This document shows, in pieces, positions 21,301-31,282 of a DNA stretch of 64,000 bases. The DNA is taken from the NCBI GenBank assembly GCA_963922205.1, contig CAWUHX010000096.1, positions 682,001 through 746,000 on the forward strand, written 5' to 3'. Every line of letters begins with the position of its first letter. Within the stretch, counting starts at the first letter, position 1. Made by a program: the position numbers and the translations under genes. The DNA is from Romanomermis culicivorax (Eukaryota > Nematoda > Enoplea > Mermithida > Mermithidae). A model generated the notes under the pieces. It worked only from the letters and a program-made list of their open reading frames with translations, was not told where the DNA came from and made no database searches.

Positions 21301-23426
21301 TTGGTAAAAAAAATGTTGAAAACATGCAAAATGATAAAAAAAGAGAACAACAACACAAATACAAAAATAAAAAATAAAACAACCAAGGTAATAAGAAAAC
21401 AAAAACATGTTAAAGATTCAAAAAAATAGAAAGCATAAAAGCAAAAGAATTAAAATAAAAAAACAACACCAATTAAATACGAAAAAACAAAAGAGAGAGG
21501 TATAAAAGCTGAAGAATAAAAAAAACAAAGAAGAATGCTAAAAAAGCAAATTGAATACAAAAAAGCAAGACAAACATATAAAATTTAAAAAAGTAAAAAC
21601 ATAAGGAAAAAATTAAAATTCTCGAAAACCGAATAAAAAACAAAGTACTAAAATAAAGCAAACAAAAAATAAATGAAAAACCTGGAAAAATGCTTTAAAA
21701 AATTGAAAACGAAAAAAAACTAAACAAAACAAACAAGAACAAAAGAAAAAAGATGAAAACACAAAAATAAAAACAAGAGTAGAAAGAAAAGGAACAAAAG
21801 ACGGAAAATAAACAAAATAGAAAAGAAGAGAAATGGATTGAAACAAAAAAAAAGAAGAAACAAAGGAAGATGAGCAACAAAAAAGAAAACAATGAAAATG
21901 AAAAAGAAGCAAAAAAGGAGGAAATGTAAAGAAAAAAACAAAAAAAATAAAGAAAACAAACAAAAAGTAGAAAAAACAAGAAAGAAAATAAAGAAAATAA
22001 AGCAAAACAATCGTAGAAAGAAAAGAGTGGAAAAATAATAAAAATAGTCCAAAAATAAAAAAAAATCGAGAAAAAATACTAAAAAATAATAAATAAGACG
22101 GAAAAAAGCTTCAAGAAAGCACAATTTAAAAACGCAAAAATATAGAAACAAATAAAGAAATAAAATAAAAAAGTCTAAAAAATGGAAAAAGCCAAAAAAA
22201 ATTATAAAAAACAAGGAAAAACGCTTAAAAAAGAAAGAAAATCATATAGTTTAAAAATGTAAAATTCCTGAAACAAAAAAATACAAAATTTAAAAAATTT
22301 AAAGAATGGAAAATGTCATAAAATGGAAAAAATGTAAAAGAACAACGGAAAAATATTAAAAATAATAAAAAACGACAAAAAATGTTTAGAGAAGAAACAA
22401 AACCACATTTTAAAAATTGAAAATTCAGTAATAAAAAAGAAAATAAAAATAGTACAAAAAAATCTAAAAAGTAGAAAAAGTCAAAAAATAGTAACTAACA
22501 AGGAAGAAATATAAACAAAGTCATGAAAAATAAAGAAAGACACTTTAAAAAAGAAAGAAAATCACAATAAGGAAAAATTCAGAAAATAAAAAATGGAAAT
22601 AAAAATAATTCAAAAACGAAAAATCTAAGAAATGAAAAAGTCTAAAAATATATTTTAAATAGAAAGACGTTCAAAAGCCCACAATTTAAAAACGGAAAAA
22701 TTCAGAAACAAACAAGAAAATGAAAAAAACAGAAACAAAAAATCTAAAAAATGATAAAGAACAAGGAAAAATGCAAAAAAAGGCAATTTGGAAATGCAAA
22801 AATTCAGAAACAAGAAAAAAACTAATACAAGAGCAAAAAATCTAACAACTAGAAAAAATCAAAAAAAAATCGAATAAATAATAAATAATAAGGAAAAATA
22901 TAAAAAGTAATAAAGAACAACGAAAACGCTAAAAAAATAAAACGATGGAAAAATTCAGAAACAAAAAAATAGAAATAAAAAAATACAAAAACAAAAAATC
23001 TAAAAATTGAAATAGTAAAAAATAAAATATGATGAAGAACAAGGAAAGACGCTTAAAAAAAAAGAAACCCACAATTCAAAAATGGAAAAATTCAGAGAAG
23101 AAAAATTAATATTATATTATATACAAAAAAATTTGAAGAATGGAAAAAGTCAAAAAAAATTAGCAACAAGGAAAAAATATAAAAAAATAATAAACAAGAA
23201 AAACGGAAAAAAAGAAAATAAAACAAAAAAAAAATTGAAAAATAAATATAAAGAAAAATTTTTCAATTATTTTATTTTTTTATTTTTACAGCTCGCTTTT
23301 ATGTCTCTACCAGTCGGTTTCGTTTTGCTCTACTTGAAACGTTTCATTTGGACGACTTGGAAATCGCAAAAAGTCGTTTTCAGGCCCGTAAAAGGCCGCG
23401 AAGAATGGCGAGCCCCTCGGCGTTGA
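9253..23426 (+). CDS. CYC1: Cytochrome c1, heme protein of complex III (eight exons; alternative 3' exon sets to 31282 or 40398)
   Basis: CYC1 passes electrons from the Rieske protein to cytochrome c at the outer face of the inner mitochondrial membrane. Exons: 9253-9339, 9398-9433, 9500-9663, 13353-13479, 14438-14608, 17880-18030, 21032-21132, 23292-23426. The product is 323 residues, about the usual precursor length, and every junction phase agrees. It starts with a basic, Ser/Phe-rich matrix presequence and continues with the hydrophobic sorting segment [20 protein letters not shown]. Next come mature [23 protein letters not shown] (CXXCH heme site), VEDGPND, RPGKL, PPDL and ARHGGE. The NPYFPNG..VLSM segment holds the likely axial Met, and the protein ends with a C-terminal membrane anchor ([18 protein letters not shown]). 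Exons 6-8 are present three times. The start is the ATG that gives a presequence in frame with the rest. Confidence 0.96.
9398..9433 (+). CDS. CYC1: CYC1 exon 2: 36-bp microexon
   Basis: [12 protein letters not shown] is encoded between acceptor CACTCAG (ending 9397) and donor AAG|GTAAAA. It is flanked by introns of 58 and 66 bp. Its length is a multiple of three, so skipping keeps the frame. The downstream 66-bp intron (9434-9499) is also a multiple of three and has no stop, so a retained form would stay open. Confidence 0.7.
9500..9663 (+). CDS. CYC1: CYC1 exon 3: sorting segment and start of mature protein
   Basis: The acceptor is CACCGCAG and the donor is GC|GTGAGT. It encodes the hydrophobic segment [20 protein letters not shown], then [19 protein letters not shown] matches the start of mature cytochrome c1. 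It ends two bases into an Ala codon. Confidence 0.92.
9664..13352 (+). repeat. CYC1 intron 3: palindromic GGCGTC/GACGC tandem array
   Basis: This 3.7-kb intron has diverged units of GGCGTCAAAATTC, GAATTTTCGACGC and TAAAATTCAAATTTTT. The unit is close to its own reverse complement, so both strands look alike and many hairpins are possible. At 10537 and 10727 the array shows a nearly exact tandem duplication of about 190 bp. GC is higher than in the other arrays because of the CG-containing core. The only recognisable coding sequence is at the flanking exons. Confidence 0.8.
13353..13479 (+). CDS. CYC1: CYC1 exon 4: CXXCH heme-binding exon
   Basis: The acceptor is TTTTTAG and the donor GAA|GTAAAA. 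It encodes [16 protein letters not shown], with two Cys for the thioether bonds and the His iron ligand. [17 protein letters not shown] follows. Confidence 0.95.
13480..14437 (+). repeat. CYC1 intron 4: A-rich ~45-bp array between GC-rich ends
   Basis: The central part (about 13570-14310) is the same A-rich ATGATCCAGAATTCTAAAA family found in the AARS2 intron. Both ends differ. The first 50 bases hold GGGTCCCACC...GGTGGACCC (13497-13525), and the end holds two GGGTCCC copies (14358 and 14379) and a run of 11 C (14393-14403). The acceptor is ACCGTTCAG. Confidence 0.75.
14438..14608 (+). CDS. CYC1: CYC1 exon 5
   Basis: This exon has 57 codons from [20 protein letters not shown] to [15 protein letters not shown], all well-known cytochrome c1 segments. 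The donor is GAG|GTAAAA. It is the last exon that occurs only once. Confidence 0.95.
14609..17879 (+). repeat. CYC1 intron 5 (first copy)
   Basis: Low-complexity AT arrays fill this intron, related in part to the intergenic array at 7.7-8.7 kb. From about 15267 the sequence is repeated in the later units. About 17050-17870 holds four tandem copies of a ~205-bp unit (for example GAACATTTTTTGGAAATATTG-like blocks). Units two and three have only one copy at this place. The acceptor is TTTTTTCCAG. Confidence 0.75.
17880..18030 (+). CDS. CYC1: CYC1 exon 6a
   Basis: It encodes [14 protein letters not shown], then NPYFPNG and [18 protein letters not shown]. The Met of VLSMAQ corresponds to the axial heme ligand of the family. 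The donor is GATG|GTAAAA. The 151 bases are identical in all three units. Confidence 0.95.
18031..21031 (+). repeat. CYC1 intron 6a: T-rich array with donor-like units
   Basis: Units of about 70-110 bp consist of TTTTTTGTACTTTTTTGTAT, TTTTTC runs and ATGGAGATGGTAAAAACTAT. The last part copies the exon 6 donor (GAAGATG|GTAAAAA). At least seven ATGGTAAAA or near-ATGGTAAAA matches occur, for example at about 18634, 18785, 19403, 19657, 20047 and 20455. The acceptor is CTTTTTCCAG. Strand composition is almost pure T/G/C. Confidence 0.75.
21032..21132 (+). CDS. CYC1: CYC1 exon 7a
   Basis: It encodes [20 protein letters not shown] and [26 protein letters not shown] is a conserved cytochrome c1 stretch. 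The donor is AAG|GTAAAT. Confidence 0.95.
21133..23291 (+). repeat. CYC1 intron 7a: A-rich array
   Basis: Diverged units read AACAAGGAAAAATATAAAAA, AAACGCTTAAAAAAGAAAG, CACAATTTAAAAAC, GGAAAAATTCAGAAACAAA and AAAATCTAAAAAAT. The composition is the opposite of intron 6 (A instead of T). The acceptor is TATTTTTACAG. No gene is seen on either strand. The Phe-rich minus-strand frames come from the composition alone. Confidence 0.75.
23292..23426 (+). CDS. CYC1: CYC1 exon 8a: C-terminal membrane anchor and stop
   Basis: [18 protein letters not shown] is the single inner-membrane helix. [19 protein letters not shown] follows, with TGA at 23424-23426. Confidence 0.95.
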   Translation, partial: LAFMSLPVGFVLLYLKRFIWTTWKSQKVVFRPVKGREEWRAPRR

Positions 23427-25768
23427 AGAAAAAAAAATCTAAATTTCGAGGCCTAGAATTGCAAAATTTTGTTATTTTTCTGTTGATTAGAATTTCGCGT
23501 AGGAGAAAAATGCATGGCAAAAAATTAGAATTTTTATTCGCTAATTAAAGTGTTATTTGGATTGTTATAAAAAACGTGGCGATTTTGTATTTTCGATCCG
23601 CAAGTACAACTTTCCTATAACAATCGGGTCGAGAAATTCAGCCCATTTTCCGCCATAAAAAATGCATCACGACAAAAAATTAGAATATTTGGCCGCTAAT
23701 TTGAACGGTTTTTGGGTTCTAATGAAAAAACGTGGCAATTTTATTTTGAAATTTCGGTCATTTTTAGCGATTTCCGTAAATTTTTTTTAGAATTCTAAAG
23801 AAAAATTTGATAATGTTGAAAAAAATGTGGAACACTTTTTTTCCAAATTTTGGATCAAAATTTCGCGATTTTGAAAGATTTTTTCAGACTTTAGCACCAT
23901 TTTTGTGCACTTTTTTGGAAAAATCTTGAAATTTTCAAAGATTCTCCGTATTATTTCCAAATTTTGCTGGATTTTTTAGAATTTTGAGCAAAATTTTTCG
24001 AAAAAATTTCAGTAATGAAAAATTTCCTTCAAAATTTGACAGCGTTTTTTATGAGTTTTGTATTATTATTTAGAAATTTCAGTCGATGCATTAGAATTTT
24101 GAAAAAAATCAAATATTTAGAAGAAATTTGATAGTTTCGGAAAATTTAAGGATATTTTCTTAGTATTTTTCGGGATTTTTTTTTTTAATTTTGAAGGGTT
24201 TTTTTCTTAATTTTGCCGAATTTCTGAACATATTTTTAGGGAAATCTATAACTTAAATACCATTTTTTCCAAATTTTGGAAAATTAATCAAAATATTTTT
24301 TTTTAATTTTGGAGCATTTACTGAAAATTGTGTAGAAAAAAACTGGAAATTTTTGACTTACTTTTTTAGAATTTTTAACGAAAATTTTATAATTTTCAAG
24401 CTTTTTTAGAGTTTAGCCGCGTCTTTCATAAATTTTTTAGCATTTTTGAGGACTTTTAAGCATATTTTTTTGAATTTTTGAAGATTTTTTTCCAATTTTG
24501 GTAGATTTTTCGAAATGTTTGAAAATTTTGACGAAAAATTTCAAGTAATTTTCCGAAATTCTCGACGATAATTCTACAATTTTCAAGGATTATTTTATAA
24601 TTTTGCAGCGTTTTTCCTGAATTTTGTTGAATTTTTTGCACTTTTTTCGAGAAAAAATCGCAATTTTTGAATTTTTAATGAATTTTTTTCAATTTTCAGT
24701 AATTCTGTAGAATTTTTGACACAAATTTTAAAATCTTGACAGTTTTTAAAGAATTTGGCAGCGTTTTCAGTGAATTATTTTAAGTTTTTGAGGACTTTTC
24801 GCGAAACTTTTCAAAGATTTTTCATAAATTCCTGAAAATTTTTCGAGATTTTGATGTGGATTTTTAGAATTTTAAAAAATTTTGAGTATTTTTGCATAAT
24901 TTTATACAAAAGCTTTTCGATCTGATCATTTTTGAAAATTTTTAATTCTCCTAGAATTCGAGACAAAGTTTCACAATTTTGAAATATTTTTTCTGGAACT
25001 TGGCAGCGTTTTTTGTAGAAATTTCGAGCACTTTTTTAAGCCAAAATTTTAGAATTTTTGATTATTTTTCTCAAATTTTGAAAATTTTTTTTTTTTTTTT
25101 TTAAATTTTTTTGAGAAATATATGAATTTTTTTTCAAATTATTCAGAATTTTTGAACACTTTTTAAAGGAATAATTCTAGAATTTTCGATGATTTTTTTT
25201 CAAATTTGGCAAAAATTTATCAAAATTTCAAAAGATTTTTTTTCAAATTTTGGAGCCTTTTTCTGAATTTTGTTGAAAAATTTTAAAATTTTAGTGCACT
25301 TTTCCAGAATTTTTCAGAAAAAAGTTTTATAATTTCGAAATCGTTTTTAATTTTGTAGAATTTTTGAACCCTTTTTCAAGGAAAAATTCTAGAATTTTTG
25401 AAGATTTTTCTTAAATTTGGCGAAAAAATTTCAAAATTTTAGTGGTTTTTTTCGAATTTTGGACCATTTTGTTGAAAAAATTTAAAATTTCAGTTTGGTT
25501 TTCCAGAATTTTTTAACGGAAATTTTGAATTTTTTCAAGTTTTGTGCAACTTTTGAACACTTTTTTGAGGGGAAATTCTAGAATTTTTGATTTTTCCCAA
25601 ATTTTGTAAAATTTATCAAAATTTTAATGAATTTTTTTGAAATTTGAACCATTTTTTGGAAATGTTGCCGAAAAATTTTTAAATTTTAGTGAACTTTTGC
25701 AGAATTTTTCAACGAAAATTTTAAAATTTTGAAATTTTTGCCAGAATTCTGTAGAATATTTCTTCCAG
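23427..25768 (+). repeat. 3' UTR 8a, satellite junction and second intron-5 segment
   Basis: This holds the 3' UTR of exon 8a, about one 153-bp satellite monomer (GTGGCGATTTT...GATCCGCAAG) and, from 23744, the second copy of intron-5 sequence ending TCTTCCAG. At the poly(A) position this copy reads TATAAA (23576-23581), where the other two copies read AATAAA. Confidence 0.75.
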
Positions 25769-25919
25769 GATTACCTCTTCCATCTATTGACCGGCTATCA
25801 AGAAGCCCCGGCCGGCATCGAACTCGGTCCCGGTCAGGCCTACAACCCCTATTTTCCGAACGGTAGCGTTTTATCTATGGCCCAACAATTGTACGACGAT
25901 ATGTTAGAATATGAAGATG
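25769..25919 (+). CDS. CYC1: CYC1 exon 6b (duplicate)
   Basis: It is identical to exon 6a over 151 bp, with acceptor TCTTCCAG and donor GATG|GTAAAA intact. It can replace 6a with no change to the protein. Confidence 0.9.
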
Positions 25920-28325
25920 GTAAAAAATTTTTTTTGTAGTTTTTATACTTTTTTGCATTTTTGTATTTTTTTATTTGAAAATAGTAAAAAAATCTGCAGT
26001 TTTTTGTATTTTTCTCCTTTTTTATTTTTCACAAAGATGAACTATTTTTGTAGTTTTTTGTGCTTTTCTTTATTTTTTCCTTTTTCTTCTATTTTTTGTG
26101 GGGCTGAAAAGACTATTTTTTGTCGTTTTTTGTATTTTTTCTTTATTCCAATTTTTTGAAGATTAATCTTTTTGTGGTTTTTTGTACTTTTTTGTATTTT
26201 TCGCTTTTTTCTTTGTTTCAATTTTTCGAAAATAGTAAAAAACTATTTTTTGTATTTTTCTATTTTTTTGTTTTAGTTTTATGGAGATGTTAAAAACGAA
26301 TTTTTGCTCTTTTTTGTACTTTTTTTGGGGTTTTCTCCTTTTTTCCTCATCTCCATTTTTTTGAAAATGATAAAAAACATTTTTTGTACTTTTTTGCATA
26401 TTTGTATTTCTTTATTTGAAAATAGTAAAAAAAATGCAGTTTTTTTATTTTTGTCCTTTTTTTATTTTTTATTTTTCACAAAGATGAACTATTTTTGTAG
26501 TTTTTTGTGCTTTTCTTTATTTTTTGCCTTTTCTTCTATTTTTTGTGGGGCTGGAAAGGACTATTTTTTGTCGTTTTTTGTATTTTTTTCTTTATTTCAA
26601 TTTTTTGAAGACTAATCTTTTTGTGGTTTTTTGTACTTTTTTGTATTTTTGTATTTTTTTCTTTTTTATTTTATTTTTATGGAGATGTTAGAAACGATTT
26701 TTTGCTGTTTTTTGTACTTTTTTTGTGTTTTTCTCCTTTTTTTCTTTTTTACTTATGAAGGTGTCAAAAACTATTTTTTGCAGGCTTTTTGTACTTTTGT
26801 TGTGTTTTTTTCAAAAATGGTAAAAATCCATTCTTTGTGGTTTTTTGTACTTTTTTGTTTTTTTTTCTTTTCTTTTTTTTACTTTTGTGAAGATGTTAAA
26901 AACTATTTTTGCTGTTTTTGAACTTTTTGTGTTTTTCTCCCTTTTTCTTTTCTTTTTTATTTTTTGTGAGTATGGTAAAAAGCTTTTTTTTTACTTTTTT
27001 GTATTTATTCTTTTCTGTTTTTATGGAAATGGTATAAAAACTATTTTTTGTAGTTTTTTCTTTTTTTCCATTTTTTTGTGGATATGTGCTGTTTTTTGTG
27101 TTTTTCTCTTTTTTCTTTTCTTTTCTTCTTTTTTCTTCAGTTTTTTTCATTTTTAGTGTAGTTGGTTAAAAAAACTTTTTTGCAATTCTCTTCTTCCTTT
27201 TCCTTTTTATTTTTTGTGAAAATTGTAGAAAAATTTTGTAGTTTTTTTTCCTTTTCTTTGTTTTCTATTTTATTTTTTATGGAGATTGTGAAAAAACTTT
27301 TTTTGTATTTTTTCTTTTGTTTTGTTTTTTCATTTTCTGTGAGGATGGTAAAAAGTTTTTTTTGTGGTTTTTGTTTTTTTTGTATTTTTCTCATTTTTTC
27401 TCTTCATTTCAATTTTTTGTTTTTTTGGAAATAGTTAAATTTTTGTATTGTCTCGTTTTTTTCTTTTCTTTTCTATTTTTATGGAGATGCTAAAAAGTTT
27501 TTCTTGTAATTTTTGTACATTTTTCTCCTTATTTCTCTCATTCATTTTTTAATAAGATGATAAGCTATTTTTGTATTTTTTACTCTTTTTATATTTTTTT
27601 CTTTATCTTTTATTTTTTCTTAGGATAATGAAAACTGTATTTTTAGAATTTTTTTATTTTTTATCGTTTTCCTTTTTTCTTCTCTTTTTTGTGGAGGTAG
27701 TAAAAAAAATTTTTTGTGCTTTTTTTGTATTTTTCTTTTTTTTATGGAGATGGTGAAAAAAGCTTTTTTTTGTAGCTTTCCCTGCTTTTTTGTATTTTTT
27801 CTTCTTTATATTTTATGGAGATGTTATTTTCTAGGGTTTTTCGTATTTTTTTCTCTTTTTCCCATTTCTTTTCTTTTTTTTGTTTTTGTGAAACTATTTT
27901 TTACGCTTTTTTGTGTTTTGTATTTTTCTTTTTTTCATTTATGCATATAGTAAAAACTATTTTTTTACTTTTTTGTATTTTTTCTTCTTTTTGCTTAGAA
28001 AGCTTTTCTTAGTTTTTGTGTTCTTTGTATTTTTCTTTTCTTTTTTATGCAGCTAGTGCAGACTGTTTTTTTTGTAGTTTTTTTGTATTTTGCTTTTATT
28101 TTTTATGGAATGGTAAAACAGTATTTTTAAAACTTTTTTGTATTTTTTCTTATTTTAATAGTTTTTTGTAGTTTTTTATAGTTTCTGTACTTTTCTTTTC
28201 TTTATTTATGGTGCTTTTTTTAGTTTTTCTATATTTTTTTGTATTTCTGTATTTTTTTTCTTTTAGTTATTTTTTATACTTTTTTGTAGTTTTTTTTTAT
28301 TTTTGTATTTTTCTTCTTTTTCCAG
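25920..28325 (+). repeat. CYC1 intron 6b: T-rich donor-like array
   Basis: Same family as intron 6a, shorter by about 600 bp, with block order mostly conserved near both ends. It ends CTTTTTCCAG. Confidence 0.75.
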
Positions 28326-28426
28326 GAACACCAGCGACTCAGAGCCAAATGGCCAAAGATGTGTCCACTTTTTTGACATATCTGGCCAGACCGGAAATGC
28401 CCGATTTTAAAAGATACGCGCTCAAG
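28326..28426 (+). CDS. CYC1: CYC1 exon 7b (duplicate)
   Basis: One silent change from 7a (Tyr codon TAC to TAT in FLTYLA). Splice sites are intact. Confidence 0.9.
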
Positions 28427-31147
28427 GTAAAGTTTTTTATAAATTTTTTCTAAAAAATGAAAAATAATAAAATATTGAAAAAAAGAGAAAAAATTACGAA
28501 AAAAAGCATAGAAAAACAAAAAACAAAAAAATCTAAAAGAATAGAATAACAAAAAGCAAGTAAAATGGGGAAGAAAATAAAAAAACGAATTATTGGTAAA
28601 AAAATAAGAAAATAAAAAATGTTGAAAACATGCAAAATGATAAAAAAAAAGAGAAAAACAACACAAATAAAAAAATAAAAAATAAAACAACCAAGATAAT
28701 GAGAAAACAAAAACATGTTAAAGATTCAAAAAAATAGAAAGCATAAAAGCAAAAGAATTAAAATAAAGAAAAACAACATAAATTAAATACGAAAAAAACA
28801 ATAGAAGAAGGTATAAAAACTGAAGAATAAAAAAACAAAGAAGACTGCTAAAAAAGCAAATTGAATACAAAAGAAACAAGACAAACATATGAAATTTAAA
28901 AAAAAGTAAAAACATAAGGAAAAAATTAAAATTCTCGAAAACCGAATAAAAAACAAAGTACTAAAATAAAGCAAACAATAAATAAATGAAAAACCTGTAA
29001 AAATGCTTTAAATAATTGAAAACGAAAAAAAGCTAAACAAAACAAACAAGAACAAAAGAAAAAAGATGAAAACACAAAAATAAAAACAAGAGTAGAAAGA
29101 AAAGGAACAAAAAAAGAAAAATAAAAAAATAGAAAAGAAGGGAAATGGATTGAAACAAAAAAAAGAAGAAACAAAGGAAGATGAGCAACAAAAAAGAAAA
29201 CAATGAAAATGAAAAAGAAGCAAAAAAAGGAGGAAATGTAAAGAAAAAACAAAAAAAAAATAAAGAAAACAAACAAAAAGTAGAAAAAACAAAAAAGAAA
29301 AGAATGAAAAAAAGCGGAACAATCGTAAAAAAGAAAAAAGTGAAAAAATATATAAAATAATAAAGAACAAGGTTAAATGTAAGAAAAAGCATTGAAAGAC
29401 GCTTGAAAAAAGAAAAAAAATCACAATTTGAAAATGAGAAAATATATAAAGTAAAAAATGAAAATGAAGCAATAAAAAGCAAATCAAACAAAAAAAATTC
29501 ATAAATTGGAAAAAGTCTAAAAATATAGAAACTAATAAAGAACAATGAAAACGCAAAAAAAGAAAACAAAACCACAATTTAAAAATTGAAAAATTCAGAA
29601 ACAAAAAAAAACAAAATAAAAATAATACAAAAACGAAAAAATCAAAAAAACGGAAAACGTCAAAAAATATAAAAAAAGACAACAACGAAAAATATTTTTA
29701 AAAAAATTAAATAACAAATAAACACGCTTAAAAACCACAATTTAAAAATGGAAAAATATAGAAACAAAAAAAAGAAAATAAAAATTATACGAAAATAAAT
29801 TTAAAAATGGAAGTATTCAAAAAATATTAAAAATAATAAAGAACGAGAAAAAAATAATAAATAAGACGGAAAAACGCAAAAAAAAGAAAAAGCAGAATTG
29901 AAAATCGAAAAATTCAGGAAAGATAGAAATAATACAAAACAAAAAAAAATCGAACATATATAAGTCAGAGAAAACAATAAAAATGCTGTAAAAAAGAACA
30001 AACAAAACAAGAAAACCAAAAAATAATAGAAAATAAAAAAAAAATATTCAAGAAACAAAGGGAAGCACAATTTAAAAACGCAAAAATATAGAAACAAATA
30101 AAGAAATAAAATAAAAAAATCTAAAAAATGAAAAAAGCCAAAAAGAATTATAAAAAACGAGGAAAACGCTTAAAAAAGAAAGATAAATAGAACAAAAAAA
30201 AGATAAATAGAACATAAAATAGAAAAAATGTTAAAGAACAACGGAAAAATATAAAAAATAATAAAAAACGAAAAAAAATGTTTAGAGAAGAAACAAAACC
30301 ACGGTTCAAAAATTGGAAAATTCAGAAATAAAAAAGGAAATAAAAATAGTACAAAAAAAATCTAAAAAATAGAAAAAGTCAAAAATAGTAACTAACAAGG
30401 GAGAAATATAAACAAAGTCATGAAAAACAAAGAAAGACACTTTAAAAAAGAAAGAAAATCACAATAAGGAAAAATTCAGAAAATAAGAAATGGAAATAAA
30501 AAACGAAAAATCTAAGAAATGAAAAAGTCTGAAAATATATTTAAAAAGAAAGAAAACGTTCAAGAGCCCACAATTTAAAAACGGAAAAATTCAGAAACAA
30601 ACAAAAAAATGAAAAAAAAAACAGAAACAAAAAATCTAAAAAATGATAAAGAACAAGGAAAAACGCAAAAAAAGACGATTTGGAAATGCAAAAATTCAGA
30701 AACAAGAAAAAAGTAATACAAAAGCAAAAAATCTAACAATTAGAAAAAATAAAAAAAAATCGAATAAATAATAAAGAATAAGGAAAAATATAAAAAGTAA
30801 TAAAGAACAACGAAAACGCTAGAAAAAGAAAAAGATGGAAAAATTCAGAAACAAAAAAATAGAAATAAAAAAATACAAAAACAAAAAATCTAAAATTAGA
30901 ATAGTAAAAAATAAAATATGATGAAGAACAAGGAAAGACGCTTAAAAAAAAAGAAACCCACAATTCAAAAATGGAAAAATTCAGAAAAGTAAAAATAAAA
31001 TAATATTATATACAAAAAAAATTTGAAGAATGGAAAAAGTCAAAAAAATAAACAACAAGAAAAGCGCAAAAAAAGAAAATAAAACAAAAAAAAATTGAAA
31101 AATAAATATAAAGAAAAATTTTTCATTTTATTTTTTTATTTCTACAG
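28427..31147 (+). repeat. CYC1 intron 7b: A-rich array
   Basis: Same family as intron 7a, about 560 bp longer. The acceptor is TATTTCTACAG. Confidence 0.75.
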
Positions 31148-31282
31148 CTAGCTTTTATGTCTCTACCAGTCGGTTTCGTTTTGCTCTACTTGAAACGTTT
31201 CATTTGGACGACTTGGAAATCGCAAAAAGTCGTTTTCAGGCCCGTAAAAGGCCGCGAAGAATGGCGAGCCCCTCGGCGTTGA
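31148..31282 (+). CDS. CYC1: CYC1 exon 8b (duplicate)
   Basis: One silent change (CTC to CTA, first codon) from 8a. The stop at 31280-31282 is kept. AATAAA is at 31423-31428 in the 3' UTR. Confidence 0.9.
   Translation, partial: LAFMSLPVGFVLLYLKRFIWTTWKSQKVVFRPVKGREEWRAPRR

Larger units (their letters stand above)
15267..23743 (+). repeat. Tandem unit 1 with CYC1 exons 6a-7a-8a
   Basis: This 8.48-kb unit starts at TTTTGAAATTTCGG in intron 5 and runs to the same motif at 23744. It contains the three terminal exons and the 3' UTR with about one satellite monomer. Homology to units 2 and 3 covers exons and introns. Confidence 0.85.

Noticed and set aside
21473..22214. Minus-strand Phe/Leu/Ser frames opposite CYC1 intron 7
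   Set aside because: The same compositional effect. The frames differ between introns 7a, 7b and 7c, so they are not conserved.
1743..23426. AARS2 and CYC1 as a nematode operon
   Set aside because: The gap is over 3 kb, the second gene has its own non-repetitive upstream region, and no trans-splice acceptor was seen before its ATG.
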